Assembly: GCF_000725385.1 (NCBI RefSeq)
Contig: NZ_CP008884.1
Span: 3,596,001 to 3,660,000, forward strand
DNA: 64,000 nucleotides
Origin: Dyella japonica A8
Lineage (GTDB): Bacteria > Pseudomonadota > Gammaproteobacteria > Xanthomonadales > Rhodanobacteraceae
Direction: 5' to 3'
A program made the translations under genes and the position numbers. Below are positions 26,832 through 36,214 of this stretch, one piece after another. The notes under the pieces were generated by a model. That model was not told the DNA's origin and made no database searches. It saw only the letters and a list, made by a program, of their open reading frames with translations. Numbering within the stretch: position 1 is the stretch's first letter; every line of letters starts with the position of its first letter.

Positions 26832-29831
26832 TCACTCCACCTCGATCAACCAGCCCTTGCCGGGCTCCACGGGAATCGCCTCACCCGCCTTGAACGTCGC
26901 CTGCGGCTGGAAGCCGTTCACTGCTGTCGCGGTGAACGTCGCCTTCGCCGGCGACAGGCCCAGGGCCTTCCAGTCCACGGCCAGCTTCACCTCCACCTTC
27001 TGCGGTGCCCACGAGGCGATGGCGATAAGCGTCTTGCGGCCCTTGCGCACATAGCTGGTGGCCAGCACGTCGTCGCGGTTCGTCTTCACCGGGGTGTCGT
27101 GCACCCACCAGCCGATCATCTCGGCCTGTTCGATGCCAAACGCATCCCACAGCTTCCACAGACCGCGCGGGTCGCTACCGGCCGACCAGCCGAGGCGGTT
27201 GGTCATGCCGAACAGCATGCCGCGCCAGGGGTTGCCGTCGTTCTGCAGCATCTCGCCCATCAGGCCATAGGGAATGCCGGAGATCTCGGTGAGCCAGTAC
27301 GCGGGCGAGGTCTTTTCATAGTCGAACTCCTCACCGAACCACAGCCGGTCGATGTACGGGAACAACTCCATGTAGAGCAAGGCGCTGTTGATGTAGCCGT
27401 CGCGCGGGTTGTACTGGCTGGCCGAATGCAGGTCGATCAACGGATCGGGACGATGGGCCTGAAGCACTTTGCGCACACGCTTCATGGTCGTGCGGTCATA
27501 GGCCACGTCATCCAGATACAGGCCGTCGATGCCCTCGTTGCGGGCGAGCCAGTCGAGCCCTTCGATGTAGTAGTTGTGCCAGCGGCTCTGGCCCGCATTG
27601 ATCACCGCCGCGTCGCGATTCTCCGGCACATGCCACGCGGCGATGTAATCGCCATCCAGATGCTCCTGCAGCCACGAGAAACCGCCGCCCTTGCCGGTGC
27701 TGATCACCTCGTGCCCCAGGCTTTCGAGCATGGGCAGTTCGGGCGCACGGTCGGACACCTCGCGCACGGTGTCGTAGATCTTCACGCGCATGCCACGCTG
27801 GTGGGCGGCATCGATGTAAGCGCGCATCGCCGCCGGCTCGAGGAACGGATAGTTGATCCACGGATTGATCGGCGTGGCATGGTGGATGTTCACCACGTTC
27901 GCGCCGTCGGCCTTGATCGCGTCGAGATCGCCGTACTTGTGGAAGAAGCGCTCCGCGAAATGCTTTGCCGGATCGATGGTCTTGAACGGGGTGACGCGCA
28001 TGACGATGTCGTAGTGCAGCGTTTCGCCGGCTTTCATCTGGCGGGGGCCGCTGTAGGCTTCCGCCAGATAGTCCTTGTCCTCGTTGCGCAGGCGGATCCC
28101 GCCCTGCCCCTGGTTGTCCCAGGATGCGGGCATGCGCAGCGGCTGTTGCTGGTAGAAATTCGTATTGAGCGGACGCCGGTAGTTCTCATCGCGCAGATGG
28201 AACTCCAGCCCCGCATTCACTGTGCCAATCCACGCGCCGTCCTGATTGTTCTGCACGCGCCACTTCCAGCCGACATCGTCCGGCGCCCGGTCACCCTGCC
28301 GGCCAAGACCCAACTGGTAACGGGCCGCATCATGTTGCATCGGAATGGACAGGCGGATGTCCCGAAGCGATACGTCCTGCGCGGCAGACAACGCGATGCT
28401 GTAGACCAGCGTGCCGTCGGCTTCGAGGCTGGCATTCACGTCGCCTCGCAGCGCCCCCGCGCTGGCACCGACCTGCCAGTGCACCTTGCCCGGGCCATCG
28501 GAGTGAATTTGCGGCACGTGCGCGCCCTTGAGCACATGCGCACCGCCGTCATCCTCCACGATGAGCTGCACGGGCGCGGCAAGCAGGGTCTTGCCTTGCC
28601 CGCTGAACCCAGTCATGCGTTCGTCGAAATGGCTGGTGATCTGCGCCGGCAGGCCGCTGGCATCGAGCCGGATCTCACGCCCGAGGATGCCAAGCGTGCC
28701 ATCCTTCACGGCGATCGGCGTAAACGGCTTTACCACCGAATCATCCTGAGCCAGCGTGGAATTGAGCCAGCGCAGGCGGGTGAGCTTGACGGGGTCGTCA
28801 TCGCCATGGGCAACGACGTTGCCCTCGCCCACGGTGATCGCCATGGGAATCGATTGAGCGGCGACGCCATCGGCCGAAACGATCACCTCGCCACGATACA
28901 CACCGGGCTTGGCCGACGCGGGCACATCCAGCCCCATCCACAAGGCCTGCACGCGCCCTTGCGCCACGTCCACGCGCGACGTGAATGGCTTGCCGTCATA
29001 ACCGATGCCACCGAGGTTGAAGCAGGTCAGCGCGCTGGCCGGGATGATCGAACCATCGTCGGCGCGCAGGTCGGCAAAGCGGACGTCCACATGGTTCACG
29101 GCGACGCGAGGCGCCCATGCGCCAACCTGGAAACTCAGGTATTCGCCGCGCTGTGCAGTGTCGCTCAACGTGCCGCCGGCACCGCGCTTCGCCCAGCTCT
29201 CGGGCAGCGCGTCGAACATGCGGATCGGGTTGGCGCGGGTTTCGGGAAACAGCAGCAAGGCATCCGAGCCATGCCCTGCAAGCAGGGCCTGCTGCTCGGC
29301 CGGCGTCGCGGTGCGCTCCATCGAGGTGTAGGCGTCGAAATCATCGACGGCCTCGTAGCGCAGTACTTTCGCCTGCGGCAGGTGCGTCCAGTGCGTCGCG
29401 TCGCCAACCTTCCTGGCCCATGCGGCGTCGGCCGTGTCGCTGGGCTCGGCGTAGCTCACCGTCGGGTAGTTGCTGCGGCCCTTGCTCACGTAGGGCTGGT
29501 AGTAGACCGCATAGGTTCCTGCCTGCGCGGCCTGGAACACGAGTTCGCCGCTCGCCTGGTCGATGCGGCCGCGCCGCACGTTGGCCACGGTGGATCCGTC
29601 AGGTGCCGTGACGATGACGGCAACGTGCTGCGGTTGCGCATCGCGACGGCGCCAGGGAATCACCACATGCACGGCCTTCGCGGGCGCGTCGACCTGGAGC
29701 AGATAGCGGTGATTGCCCAACGCATCCGCGTTCCAGCGCAGCGGTTGCTGAGTCACGAGAGTCTGTGCATGCGCGGCACCCGCTACACCCAGCAACCATC
29801 CCGCCATGATCCAAGCACTACGTCGATGCAC
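26832..29831 (-). CDS. Secreted glycoside hydrolase, GH123-like (DUF6067 type)
   Basis: A 999-residue exported protein. Signal peptide ending GAAHAQ; N-terminal beta-rich domains (about 25-330); central beta-sandwich/linker (about 330-600); a TIM-barrel-like domain (about 640-930) with GANVVNIHHATPINPWINYP, GMRVKIYDTVREVSD, GIDGLYLDDVAYDRTTM and GEEFDYEKTSPAYW; and a short C-terminal beta domain. The acidic residues in LYLDDV and WFGEEFDY are candidate catalytic residues. The substrate is not known. A GGGGAGAA tract precedes the GTG at 29831, favouring it over ATG 29807. It is probably co-transcribed with the downstream esterase. Confidence 0.8.
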   Translation of the reverse strand: MHRRSAWIMAGWLLGVAGAAHAQTLVTQQPLRWNADALGNHRYLLQVDAPAKAVHVVIPWRRRDAQPQHVAVIVTAPDGSTVANVRRGRIDQASGELVFQAAQAGTYAVYYQPYVSKGRSNYPTVSYAEPSDTADAAWARKVGDATHWTHLPQAKVLRYEAVDDFDAYTSMERTATPAEQQALLAGHGSDALLLFPETRANPIRMFDALPESWAKRGAGGTLSDTAQRGEYLSFQVGAWAPRVAVNHVDVRFADLRADDGSIIPASALTCFNLGGIGYDGKPFTSRVDVAQGRVQALWMGLDVPASAKPGVYRGEVIVSADGVAAQSIPMAITVGEGNVVAHGDDDPVKLTRLRWLNSTLAQDDSVVKPFTPIAVKDGTLGILGREIRLDASGLPAQITSHFDERMTGFSGQGKTLLAAPVQLIVEDDGGAHVLKGAHVPQIHSDGPGKVHWQVGASAGALRGDVNASLEADGTLVYSIALSAAQDVSLRDIRLSIPMQHDAARYQLGLGRQGDRAPDDVGWKWRVQNNQDGAWIGTVNAGLEFHLRDENYRRPLNTNFYQQQPLRMPASWDNQGQGGIRLRNEDKDYLAEAYSGPRQMKAGETLHYDIVMRVTPFKTIDPAKHFAERFFHKYGDLDAIKADGANVVNIHHATPINPWINYPFLEPAAMRAYIDAAHQRGMRVKIYDTVREVSDRAPELPMLESLGHEVISTGKGGGFSWLQEHLDGDYIAAWHVPENRDAAVINAGQSRWHNYYIEGLDWLARNEGIDGLYLDDVAYDRTTMKRVRKVLQAHRPDPLIDLHSASQYNPRDGYINSALLYMELFPYIDRLWFGEEFDYEKTSPAYWLTEISGIPYGLMGEMLQNDGNPWRGMLFGMTNRLGWSAGSDPRGLWKLWDAFGIEQAEMIGWWVHDTPVKTNRDDVLATSYVRKGRKTLIAIASWAPQKVEVKLAVDWKALGLSPAKATFTATAVNGFQPQATFKAGEAIPVEPGKGWLIEVE

Positions 29832-29976
29832 TCTGTTCTCCCCGGATGACCCAATAGCCGGCCACTCTTTCGAGTGCCGACTCCGGTGTTTAACCCGAGG
29901 AGATGCATGGGGGCAAGTTCCGGAAGGCCTGCCGGTGGCAGTCCGTCAGTTGGCCGTTCGCAAGGTGTACGCGAGA

Positions 29977-30078
29977 GCAAAGTCACTGGATTCCCGCCTT
30001 CGCGGGAATGACGTTCAAGAACCGGAGCGTTGCCTATCACTCGTCATTCCCGCGAAGGCGGGAATCCAGCGACTTTGC
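29977..30078. repeat. 37-bp inverted pair of REP-like palindromes
   Basis: 29977-30013 and 30042-30078 are inverse copies with a single mismatch, 28 bp apart. Each contains ATTCCCGCCTTCGCGGGAAT, a self-complementary core. It is the same family as 1062-1244 but with CCCGCC arms. It lies between the glycosidase start and the end of the exporter gene. Confidence 0.85.
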
Positions 30079-30088
30079 CCCCAACCGC

Positions 30089-31075
30089 TCAAGCTCCGCG
30101 ATCGCTCTTCAACGTCCGCACCTCTTCTTCATGCCCCGCTGCCGAACGCCCACTCACCCAGCCGAACAACGCGATGCCCACCACGATCAGCACGGCCCCC
30201 AGCGCGGAGAAACCGTGCGGCCATGCTTCGCCAAGGAAGACCGCGCCGATCACCGTCGCAAACAGCAGCTCGGCGGCCTGCATCGCCTCCACCGCGGCCA
30301 GCGCCGTGGGCTCAGTGCGCACCATGTCGGTGGCCCGGAAGAACAGTACGGTGGCGATCACGCCGGACGACAGGGCCACGCCACCCGCCAGCAGGATCTC
30401 GCGCCAGCCTGGCGGCCCGACCAGCAGCCAGGTGGCCACGGCCAGCACCAGCCACAACGGCCAGCTGCACAAGGTCATGCCGAATACACGCTGCGTGGCA
30501 CCGATGCGCGAACCGCTCTTTTCCAGGTGCAGGAGCACCATGCGATTGCCCAGCGGATACATGAAGGCCGAGAACACCACCGCCGCCATGGCCAGCCAGT
30601 CACTCGCCCGCAGCTGGCCCTGCGCATGGCCCCACTGCAGGGCGAACACGCCGGCCACGATCAACACGCCGATGGCCACGCTGCGCCATGCCAGGTGCCG
30701 CCGCTCGTCGCGGTAGATGAAGGGCGCCAGCAGCGGGCCGGCCAGCACGGTGGTCTGGAAGCTGCCCGCCACCAGCCAGGACGGGCCGCTGTTCGCCGCC
30801 CAGGTCAGCGGCAGACCAAACAGCACGAAACCCACCGCACTCCACCGCAACCAGGTGCGTGGATAACGCTTCAGCTCGGCCGGCAATGCGCCCAGGCCGC
30901 CCTGCCACGGCAGCGCCACCGCCAGCAATGGCAAGGTGATGAGGTAGCGCAGGATCACCGCCCACGCCCAATGACCGCCGCCCGCGACAAGGCTGCGGTT
31001 GAGCACATAGGTCATGGTGAAGAACAACGCCGCGCACAGCGCCAGTCCCACCGCGGCGACAGCGTTGGAGCGCAT
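30089..31075 (-). CDS. EmrE/DMT-superfamily multidrug efflux transporter
   Basis: A protein of 328 residues with about ten hydrophobic helices in two EamA-like halves (GLALCAALFFTMTYVLNRSL and WLAMAAVVFSAFMYPLGNR mark the half starts). It resembles the multidrug resistance efflux transporter family within the drug/metabolite transporters; the substrate is unknown. ATG 31075 is used; TTG 31093 is in frame. The C-terminal tail (HEEEVRTLKSD) is charged and cytoplasmic. Confidence 0.85.
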   Translation of the reverse strand: MRSNAVAAVGLALCAALFFTMTYVLNRSLVAGGGHWAWAVILRYLITLPLLAVALPWQGGLGALPAELKRYPRTWLRWSAVGFVLFGLPLTWAANSGPSWLVAGSFQTTVLAGPLLAPFIYRDERRHLAWRSVAIGVLIVAGVFALQWGHAQGQLRASDWLAMAAVVFSAFMYPLGNRMVLLHLEKSGSRIGATQRVFGMTLCSWPLWLVLAVATWLLVGPPGWREILLAGGVALSSGVIATVLFFRATDMVRTEPTALAAVEAMQAAELLFATVIGAVFLGEAWPHGFSALGAVLIVVGIALFGWVSGRSAAGHEEEVRTLKSDRGA

Positions 31076-31144
31076 ACCCGGGCCGTGGTTCAAAGCGTCG
31101 AGTGTCGCAGACGCGCGGACGTTTTCGAAGACATCCGCGCCGAT

Positions 31145-32512
31145 TCAGGCCGTTCCGGCCGGCGCCAGCGGAAGCTGCAGGCGGATCACCAGCCCTGCCT
31201 CTTCGCCGTTCTGTGCATGGATATCGCCGCCATGCGCCTTCACCACGCGTTGCACGATGGCCAGCCCGAGGCCGTGGCCATCGGCGCGCGATGCATTGCT
31301 GCCACGGAACAACGGGCGGAACAGCGAGCTGATTTCTGTCTCCGGCACACCCGGTCCGTTGTCGCGAATGGACACCTCGACCTTGCCAGCCGACGCGTGG
31401 GTGACCAGCTCCACCTGCCCACCTTCCGGACTGAACTTGATGGCGTTGCCGATCAGGTTGTCGAACGCGCGCTCCAGCAGGAGCTCGTTGCCCGACACCA
31501 CCGCCGTGGCGTCACTGGCCAGATGGAACGTGATGCCACGCGCCTGTGCCTCCACGCCCGCGCGCCTCACGCATTCGCGCAGCAGTGACGCCACGTCCAC
31601 CGGCTCGCGGCTCATGCCGGGGATGCCGCCCTCCAGCCGCGACAGCGCCAGCATTTCGCCGGTCATGCTGTCGAGCCGGCCGATCTCCTGTTCTGCCTGC
31701 AGGAAGTAACGCGCGGCCTCGTCCGGCGTGGCGCTGCGCTGTGCAAGATCGAGGATCAAATGCAGCCGCGCCAGCGGCGACCGCAGTTCGTGGGAGAGAT
31801 CCTGCAGCACGCTGCGATCGTGCGCGACGAGCGCTTCGATGCGTTCGGCCATGGCGTCAAAATCGCCGGCGAGCTGGTGAAGCTCTTCCGGTGCGCGGCG
31901 TCCCGGCGCTTCCACGCGCGCGGACAACTCGCCCGCCGCCATGCGTCGCGTGGCACGACTGATCGCCTCCACCGGCTTAGCGACGCTGCGCGCCACCCAC
32001 CAACCCACCAGGCCGATGAACAACAGCGAGAGCCCGCCCTGGATGGCAAGGAAGATGGTTTGCCGCGTACCTTGCCGCAAGCGCGAATGCGTGCGGCTCA
32101 AGGCCACCAGCTGCCTCACCTGCCCGTCGCTGCCCCGCACCTGCTGCACGGCCAGGTAGAGGTTCGGCCACGGCTGCAGCACCACATCGCGCTTTTCATC
32201 CAGCCAAGTCTGCAGCGAACCCACCACCGACATCGGCATGCGTATCGGCGACAACGCCTGCCCGTTCTCGTACAACGTGGCCTCGATGCCCTCGCGGCGT
32301 TGCTGCAGCGACCATTCGGTCAGCGCCGTGGCGCCGCCGCTTTCATAAGCCTGGTCCGCACCCTGCGCCAGGGCCGACCAGTTGATCTCCACCGCGGTGG
32401 TGAATTCGATAAAGCGTTGCGTGAGGAAGATGCCCAGCGCGAGCGCCAGCAGATTGGCGGCGCAGAAGCTGATCAGCACGCGCCAGTAGAGAGAGTTGCC
32501 GAAAGGATTCAC
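31145..32512 (-). CDS. CpxA-like sensor histidine kinase
   Basis: A protein of 455 residues: transmembrane helix 1 (about 11-31), periplasmic sensor (about 35-150), helix 2 (about 153-174), HAMP (about 175-228), dimerisation domain with phospho-acceptor His241 (LQDLSHELRSPLARL) and ATPase domain (NLIGNAIKFS, DNGPGVP, GHGLGLAIV). The CpxA-type phospho-acceptor region and the genetic context favour an envelope-stress sensor. It starts in an ATGA overlap with the regulator gene. The CpxA-like label is inferred from the regulator, the CpxP-like neighbour and the box between them. Confidence 0.9.
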   Translation of the reverse strand: MNPFGNSLYWRVLISFCAANLLALALGIFLTQRFIEFTTAVEINWSALAQGADQAYESGGATALTEWSLQQRREGIEATLYENGQALSPIRMPMSVVGSLQTWLDEKRDVVLQPWPNLYLAVQQVRGSDGQVRQLVALSRTHSRLRQGTRQTIFLAIQGGLSLLFIGLVGWWVARSVAKPVEAISRATRRMAAGELSARVEAPGRRAPEELHQLAGDFDAMAERIEALVAHDRSVLQDLSHELRSPLARLHLILDLAQRSATPDEAARYFLQAEQEIGRLDSMTGEMLALSRLEGGIPGMSREPVDVASLLRECVRRAGVEAQARGITFHLASDATAVVSGNELLLERAFDNLIGNAIKFSPEGGQVELVTHASAGKVEVSIRDNGPGVPETEISSLFRPLFRGSNASRADGHGLGLAIVQRVVKAHGGDIHAQNGEEAGLVIRLQLPLAPAGTA

Positions 32513-33195
32513 GCCGCACCCACCACCAGGCTGTAGCCCGCGCCACGCACGGACTCGATGCGCGGCGCCTGCGCCGACGCCTCCGACAGCTTGTGGCGCA
32601 GGCGGCTCACGTGCACGTCGATGCTGCGGTCGAAGCGCTCCAGCTCCCGCCCCAGCGCCATGCGGGTGAGCGTCGCCTTGTCCACCAGTTCACCGGCGCG
32701 CTGGGCCAGCGCCAGCAGCAGCTGGAACTCCGCGCCGGTCAGCGACAGCTCCTGCTCGCCGACATAGGCACGACGTTCCGATGGCTCCAGCCGCAACACG
32801 CCCACCTGTAGGCTGCCGGCGCTCACCGGCGCGTTGCGCCGCAACTGGGCGCGCACGCGCGCCAGCAGTTCACGCGGCAGGCAGGGCTTGGTGAGGTAGT
32901 CGTCCGCGCCCAGCTCCAGGCCGATCACGCGATCGACCGGCTCGCCCTTCGCCGACAGCATGATCACCGGCAGTCGGTGCTTGAGGCGCAGTTCGCGCAG
33001 CGTTTCCAGGCCGTCGCGGCCCGGCATCATCACGTCGAGGATCAACAGGTCCGGCCGCGTCGTCGGGTTGTGCAGCTGGGCCAGGCCGGCGTCGCCGTCA
33101 TGGGCCACGTCCACGGCGAAGCCTTCGCGCTGCAGGTATTCGGCCAGCAGGGCGGCCAGCGCGCGATCGTCGTCAACAATGAGGATTCTGGGCAT
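32509..33195 (-). CDS. CpxR-like response regulator (OmpR family)
   Basis: A protein of 228 residues: receiver domain with phospho-acceptor Asp54 (LLILDVMMPGRDGLE), acidic pair D8/D9 and KP motif (YLTKPCLPREL), then an OmpR-type winged helix (LSLTGAEFQLLLALAQRAGE, IDVHVSRLRHKL). ATG 33195 (MPRILIVDDD) is the natural start; an upstream extension crosses the regulatory spacer. It is divergent from the Spy/CpxP-like gene and is probably autoregulated through the box at 33263. Confidence 0.93.
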   Translation of the reverse strand: MPRILIVDDDRALAALLAEYLQREGFAVDVAHDGDAGLAQLHNPTTRPDLLILDVMMPGRDGLETLRELRLKHRLPVIMLSAKGEPVDRVIGLELGADDYLTKPCLPRELLARVRAQLRRNAPVSAGSLQVGVLRLEPSERRAYVGEQELSLTGAEFQLLLALAQRAGELVDKATLTRMALGRELERFDRSIDVHVSRLRHKLSEASAQAPRIESVRGAGYSLVVGAA

Positions 33196-33262
33196 GTCTC
33201 GGGGCAACGATTTCTTGCGGAGGCGTTCATTCAAACCGGGCCGGAGGGCCGCCACTACTGGC

Positions 33263-33277
33263 TTTACCCTTCTTTAC
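33263..33277. promoter_or_regulatory. CpxR-box match between cpxR-like and spy/cpxP-like genes
   Basis: TTTAC at 33263-33267 and TTTAC at 33273-33277 are separated by exactly 5 bp, which on the other strand reads GTAAA-N5-GTAAA, the consensus CpxR-P site known from enterobacteria. It sits in the 163-bp divergent spacer, 82 bp upstream of the Spy-like ATG and 68 bp upstream of the regulator ATG. Confidence 0.75.
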
Positions 33278-33358
33278 CTTCCCGCAAAGAACATACACAT
33301 GGCGTTGTCGTCAAATAGGCATCACGCAAGACCAACCCCAACGACACAGGTAATCCCC

Positions 33359-33853
33359 ATGCGCAAGAACATCTCTCTCGCTCTGGTGCTCGCTTCGGCT
33401 GTTGCCCTCGCTCCGTTTGCCATCGCGTCCGCGCAGGATGGTGGTCCGAATGGTGGCTTCCATGGCCACGGCCACGGCGCGTTTGAGGCGTACAGCAAGC
33501 TGAACCTGAGCGACGCCCAGAAGGCCAGCATCAAGCAGATCCTCCAGACCGCCCGCTCGCAGGGCAAGACCCAGCGCGACGCGCTGCGCCAGCAGCGTGA
33601 AGCCTTCGAGCAGATGGCGCCGAATGCCTCGGGCTACCAGGCCGCGGCTACCGCCCTCGCCCAGGCCGAAGGCGCAGCGACGACCGCCCGCGTGCAGCAG
33701 CGTGCCGCCATCCGCGCACAGATCTACGCCATCCTGACCCCGGCGCAGCAATCCCAGCTCGCCACGATCAAGGCCGAGCGCATGGCCCGCCGCCAGCAGT
33801 GGCAGCAGTTCAAGGCGCAGCACCCGGTGTCGGGTTCGTCCACGGCGCAGTAA
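33359..33853 (+). CDS. Spy/CpxP family periplasmic protein
   Basis: A 164-residue exported helical protein with a signal peptide ending FAIASAQ. A short Gly/His-rich stretch (GFHGHGHGAFE) precedes a Spy/CpxP-type helical region (LNLSDAQKASIKQILQTA; later AILTPAQQSQLATIKAER, the LTxxQ repeat). Such proteins act as periplasmic chaperones and, in CpxP, as inhibitors of the CpxA kinase. The His-rich tract could bind metal. It is divergent from the CpxR-like gene and followed by a strong terminator. Confidence 0.88.
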   Translation: MRKNISLALVLASAVALAPFAIASAQDGGPNGGFHGHGHGAFEAYSKLNLSDAQKASIKQILQTARSQGKTQRDALRQQREAFEQMAPNASGYQAAATALAQAEGAATTARVQQRAAIRAQIYAILTPAQQSQLATIKAERMARRQQWQQFKAQHPVSGSSTAQ

Positions 33854-33880
33854 AGCTTCGGAAGACGTCATAAGAAACAA

Positions 33881-33914
33881 CGGCGCCAGCCTGCATGCTG
33901 GCGCCGTTTTTTTT
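33881..33914 (+). terminator. Rho-independent terminator after the Spy-like gene
   Basis: A 10-bp GC-rich stem (CGGCGCCAGC / GCTGGCGCCG) around a 6-nt loop is followed by eight T residues, 28 bp after the stop codon. Confidence 0.93.
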
Positions 33915-33926
33915 GGAACAAACCCG

Positions 33927-34007
33927 GTGGGAGCGCACCCTGTGCGCGACAGCCTGACGGAACGGCATCGCCATCGCTCCGCAGTCGCGCACAGGGTGCG
34001 CTCCCAC
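33927..34007. repeat. REP palindrome with perfect 24-bp arms
   Basis: GTGGGAGCGCACCCTGTGCG plus CGAC (33927-33950) is exactly inverted at 33984-34007. It lies between the converging Spy-like and aldo-keto reductase genes and is identical in its arms to 53526-53606. Confidence 0.9.
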
Positions 34008-34025
34008 AGGAGATGGCGACCGGGA

Positions 34026-35141
34026 TCAATCCGCCTTGAATCCCGCCTGCTGCACCGCGGGCACATACACCGGCGGCGCATAGCCGGCCGGCTTGCTGCC
34101 CACGGCCACGCCGCCGTGGATGCGCGACTGCTGCACATCGCCGAAGAACCAGTACGGGAAGGTCGGCTCCAGCGCGCTGACCTCATCGAGGCGGGCGCGC
34201 AGGTCGGCCGGGATCTCGAACGACAACGCGGACAGGTTGTCGTCCAGCTGCGCCAGCTTCGTCGCGCCGATGATCACCGAGGCAATGCCCGGCTGCGTGG
34301 CGACCCAGTTGAGCGCCACTTGCGCCATCGGCCGGCCCATCTTGCCGGCCACTTCCTCCAGCGTGGCGACGATGGCCCAGTTGCGCTCGGTGAAGCGGTC
34401 GAACCCCGGCGTACCGGAAATCTTGGCGAGACGGCCTTCGCCGGCGCCACCCGCTTCGCTCGGCTTGTACTTGCCCGACAGCAGGCCCATGCCCATCGGG
34501 CTCCATGCGGTGATGCCCATGCCCAGCTCGCCCGCCATCGGAACGAACTCGTGCTCAATGTGGCGCTCGATCAGCGAGTACTCCAGCTGCAGGTTCACCA
34601 GCGGCGTCAGCGCGTGCGCTTCGGCGTAGGTCTGCGCCCGCGAGGCGTACCAGGCGGGAACGTCCGACAGGCCGGCGTAGCGGATCTTGCCGTCGCGCAC
34701 CAGGTCGTCAAGCGTGCGTACCACTTCCTCGGCCGGCGTCAGGCGATCCCAGGTGTGCAGGATGTACAGGTCGATGTAATCGGTGCGCAGGCGGCGCAGC
34801 GAGCCTTCCACCGCACGCAGGATGTTCTTGCGACCGTTGCCGCCGGCGTTGGGGTTGCCGGGCTGGGCGTTGTAGCTGAACTTGGTGGACAGCACCACGC
34901 GGTCGCGGCTGCCGCTGTCGGCGACGAACTTGCCCAGCAGCTCTTCGCTGGCGCCTTCGGTATACAGGTCGGCGGTATCAAAGAAGTTGCCGCCGGCATG
35001 GAGATAGCGGTCGAACATGGCGCGTGCGGTGTCCTCCGCGGCGCCCCAGCCCCAGTTGTCCCCGAAGGTCATGGTGCCCAGGGCAAGGCGGCTGACGCGC
35101 AGGCCGGAGCGTCCCAGGGTGTAGTAGGCATCGAGCGACAT
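34026..35141 (-). CDS. Aldo/keto reductase
   Basis: A 371-residue NADPH-dependent oxidoreductase, (beta/alpha)8 barrel. Catalytic tetrad residues are visible: Asp and Tyr in FFDTADLYTEG, Lys in VVLSTKFSYN, His in YILHTWD. The nucleotide site is near SVIIGATKLAQLDDN. The C-terminal 45 residues extend past the usual barrel and may form a lid. The substrate is unknown. It is divergent from a LysR gene across 120 bp, the classical arrangement for LysR control. Confidence 0.92.
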   Translation of the reverse strand: MSLDAYYTLGRSGLRVSRLALGTMTFGDNWGWGAAEDTARAMFDRYLHAGGNFFDTADLYTEGASEELLGKFVADSGSRDRVVLSTKFSYNAQPGNPNAGGNGRKNILRAVEGSLRRLRTDYIDLYILHTWDRLTPAEEVVRTLDDLVRDGKIRYAGLSDVPAWYASRAQTYAEAHALTPLVNLQLEYSLIERHIEHEFVPMAGELGMGITAWSPMGMGLLSGKYKPSEAGGAGEGRLAKISGTPGFDRFTERNWAIVATLEEVAGKMGRPMAQVALNWVATQPGIASVIIGATKLAQLDDNLSALSFEIPADLRARLDEVSALEPTFPYWFFGDVQQSRIHGGVAVGSKPAGYAPPVYVPAVQQAGFKAD

Positions 35142-35261
35142 GGTGAACTCCCTTTACGAATGGCATGGATGGGTGGGTGGAGCCGATGGGCGAAGTCTGC
35201 GCCTTGCCATTAAGGGGAAAAATCCGCATCTTGTGGATGCTTTATTAAGCAAAACTAATCA

Positions 35262-36179
35262 ATGAGCTTCGATCACACCGCCGCCCTGCGCGCCTTCCGC
35301 CTGATCGCCCGGTACGGCAGCTTCACCCGTGCCGCCGCCGAGCTGCAGGTCACCGCCTCCGCCCTGAGCCAGACCCTGCGCCAGCTGGAGGATCACGTCG
35401 GCGCACGCCTGCTGCACCGGACCACCCGCCGCGTGGGCCTCACCGAAGCCGGCCATGCCTTCCTTGAACGCATTTCCCCGGCCCTGAACGAGATCGACGA
35501 AGCCATCGACGCGCTGCGCCAGCATGGCGACCGCCCGGCCGGCACGCTGCGCATCGCCGTGCCGCAGATGGCGCTGGACCACCTGCTCGCCCCCAGCATC
35601 GCCAGCTTCATGCGGGCCTGGCCCGAGGTGAAACTCGACATCCAGGTCGAGAACCGCCTCACCGACCTGATCGCGGAAGGTTTCGACGCCGGCATCCGCC
35701 TCGGCGAGCGGCTGGCGCGCGACATGGTGGCGATTCCGCTGGGCGGACGGCAGCGTGCCGTGGTGGTCGGCTCACCGGCCTATTTCGCCGCCCATGGCCG
35801 ACCGGCTCATCCCCGCGACCTGGCGGCACACGATTGCGTGCGCTTCCGCTTCAGCAGCAATGCGATCTATCGATGGGAGTTCGCGCACCCCGCCGGTGCA
35901 TCGAAAGGCCAGTGGTTCGAGATCGATGTGGACGGCCCCATCACCACCAACGATCCCACCATGGCCATACGCGCCGCGCTCGACGGCCTGGCGCTGGCAC
36001 ACATGGTGGAGCCTTCCGTGCGCGAAGCACTGGCGGATGGCCGGCTGGCATCCGTGCTCGACGACTGGCTACCGCCGTTCGACGGTTTCTATCTCTACTA
36101 CCCGAGCCGGTTACAGGTGCCGCCGAAACTGCGCGCATTCATCGAGCACCTGCGGCAGCACACCGCCACCCGGCGTTGA
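35262..36179 (+). CDS. LysR family regulator, probable controller of the aldo/keto reductase
   Basis: A 305-residue protein. The N-terminal helix-turn-helix (AALRAFRLIARYGSFTRAAA, TASALSQTLRQLEDHVGARL) is followed by a substrate-binding domain (about 90-295) of the CrgA/DsdC-like subgroup (FDAGIRLGERLARDMVAIPL). It is divergent from the aldo-keto reductase gene; the AT-rich spacer (35200-35261) probably holds both promoters. The effector is unknown. Confidence 0.9.
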   Translation: MSFDHTAALRAFRLIARYGSFTRAAAELQVTASALSQTLRQLEDHVGARLLHRTTRRVGLTEAGHAFLERISPALNEIDEAIDALRQHGDRPAGTLRIAVPQMALDHLLAPSIASFMRAWPEVKLDIQVENRLTDLIAEGFDAGIRLGERLARDMVAIPLGGRQRAVVVGSPAYFAAHGRPAHPRDLAAHDCVRFRFSSNAIYRWEFAHPAGASKGQWFEIDVDGPITTNDPTMAIRAALDGLALAHMVEPSVREALADGRLASVLDDWLPPFDGFYLYYPSRLQVPPKLRAFIEHLRQHTATRR

Positions 36180-36214
36180 CCCCTGCAGACAGCGAGAAGA
36201 TCGGCGTTGGCTCA

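Noticed and set aside
27099..29849. A 916-residue open frame on the + strand antisense to the glycosidase
   Set aside because: High-GC shadow frame: His/Gln/Arg-biased composition, no domain signature, while the minus strand shows a signal peptide and a coherent enzyme.
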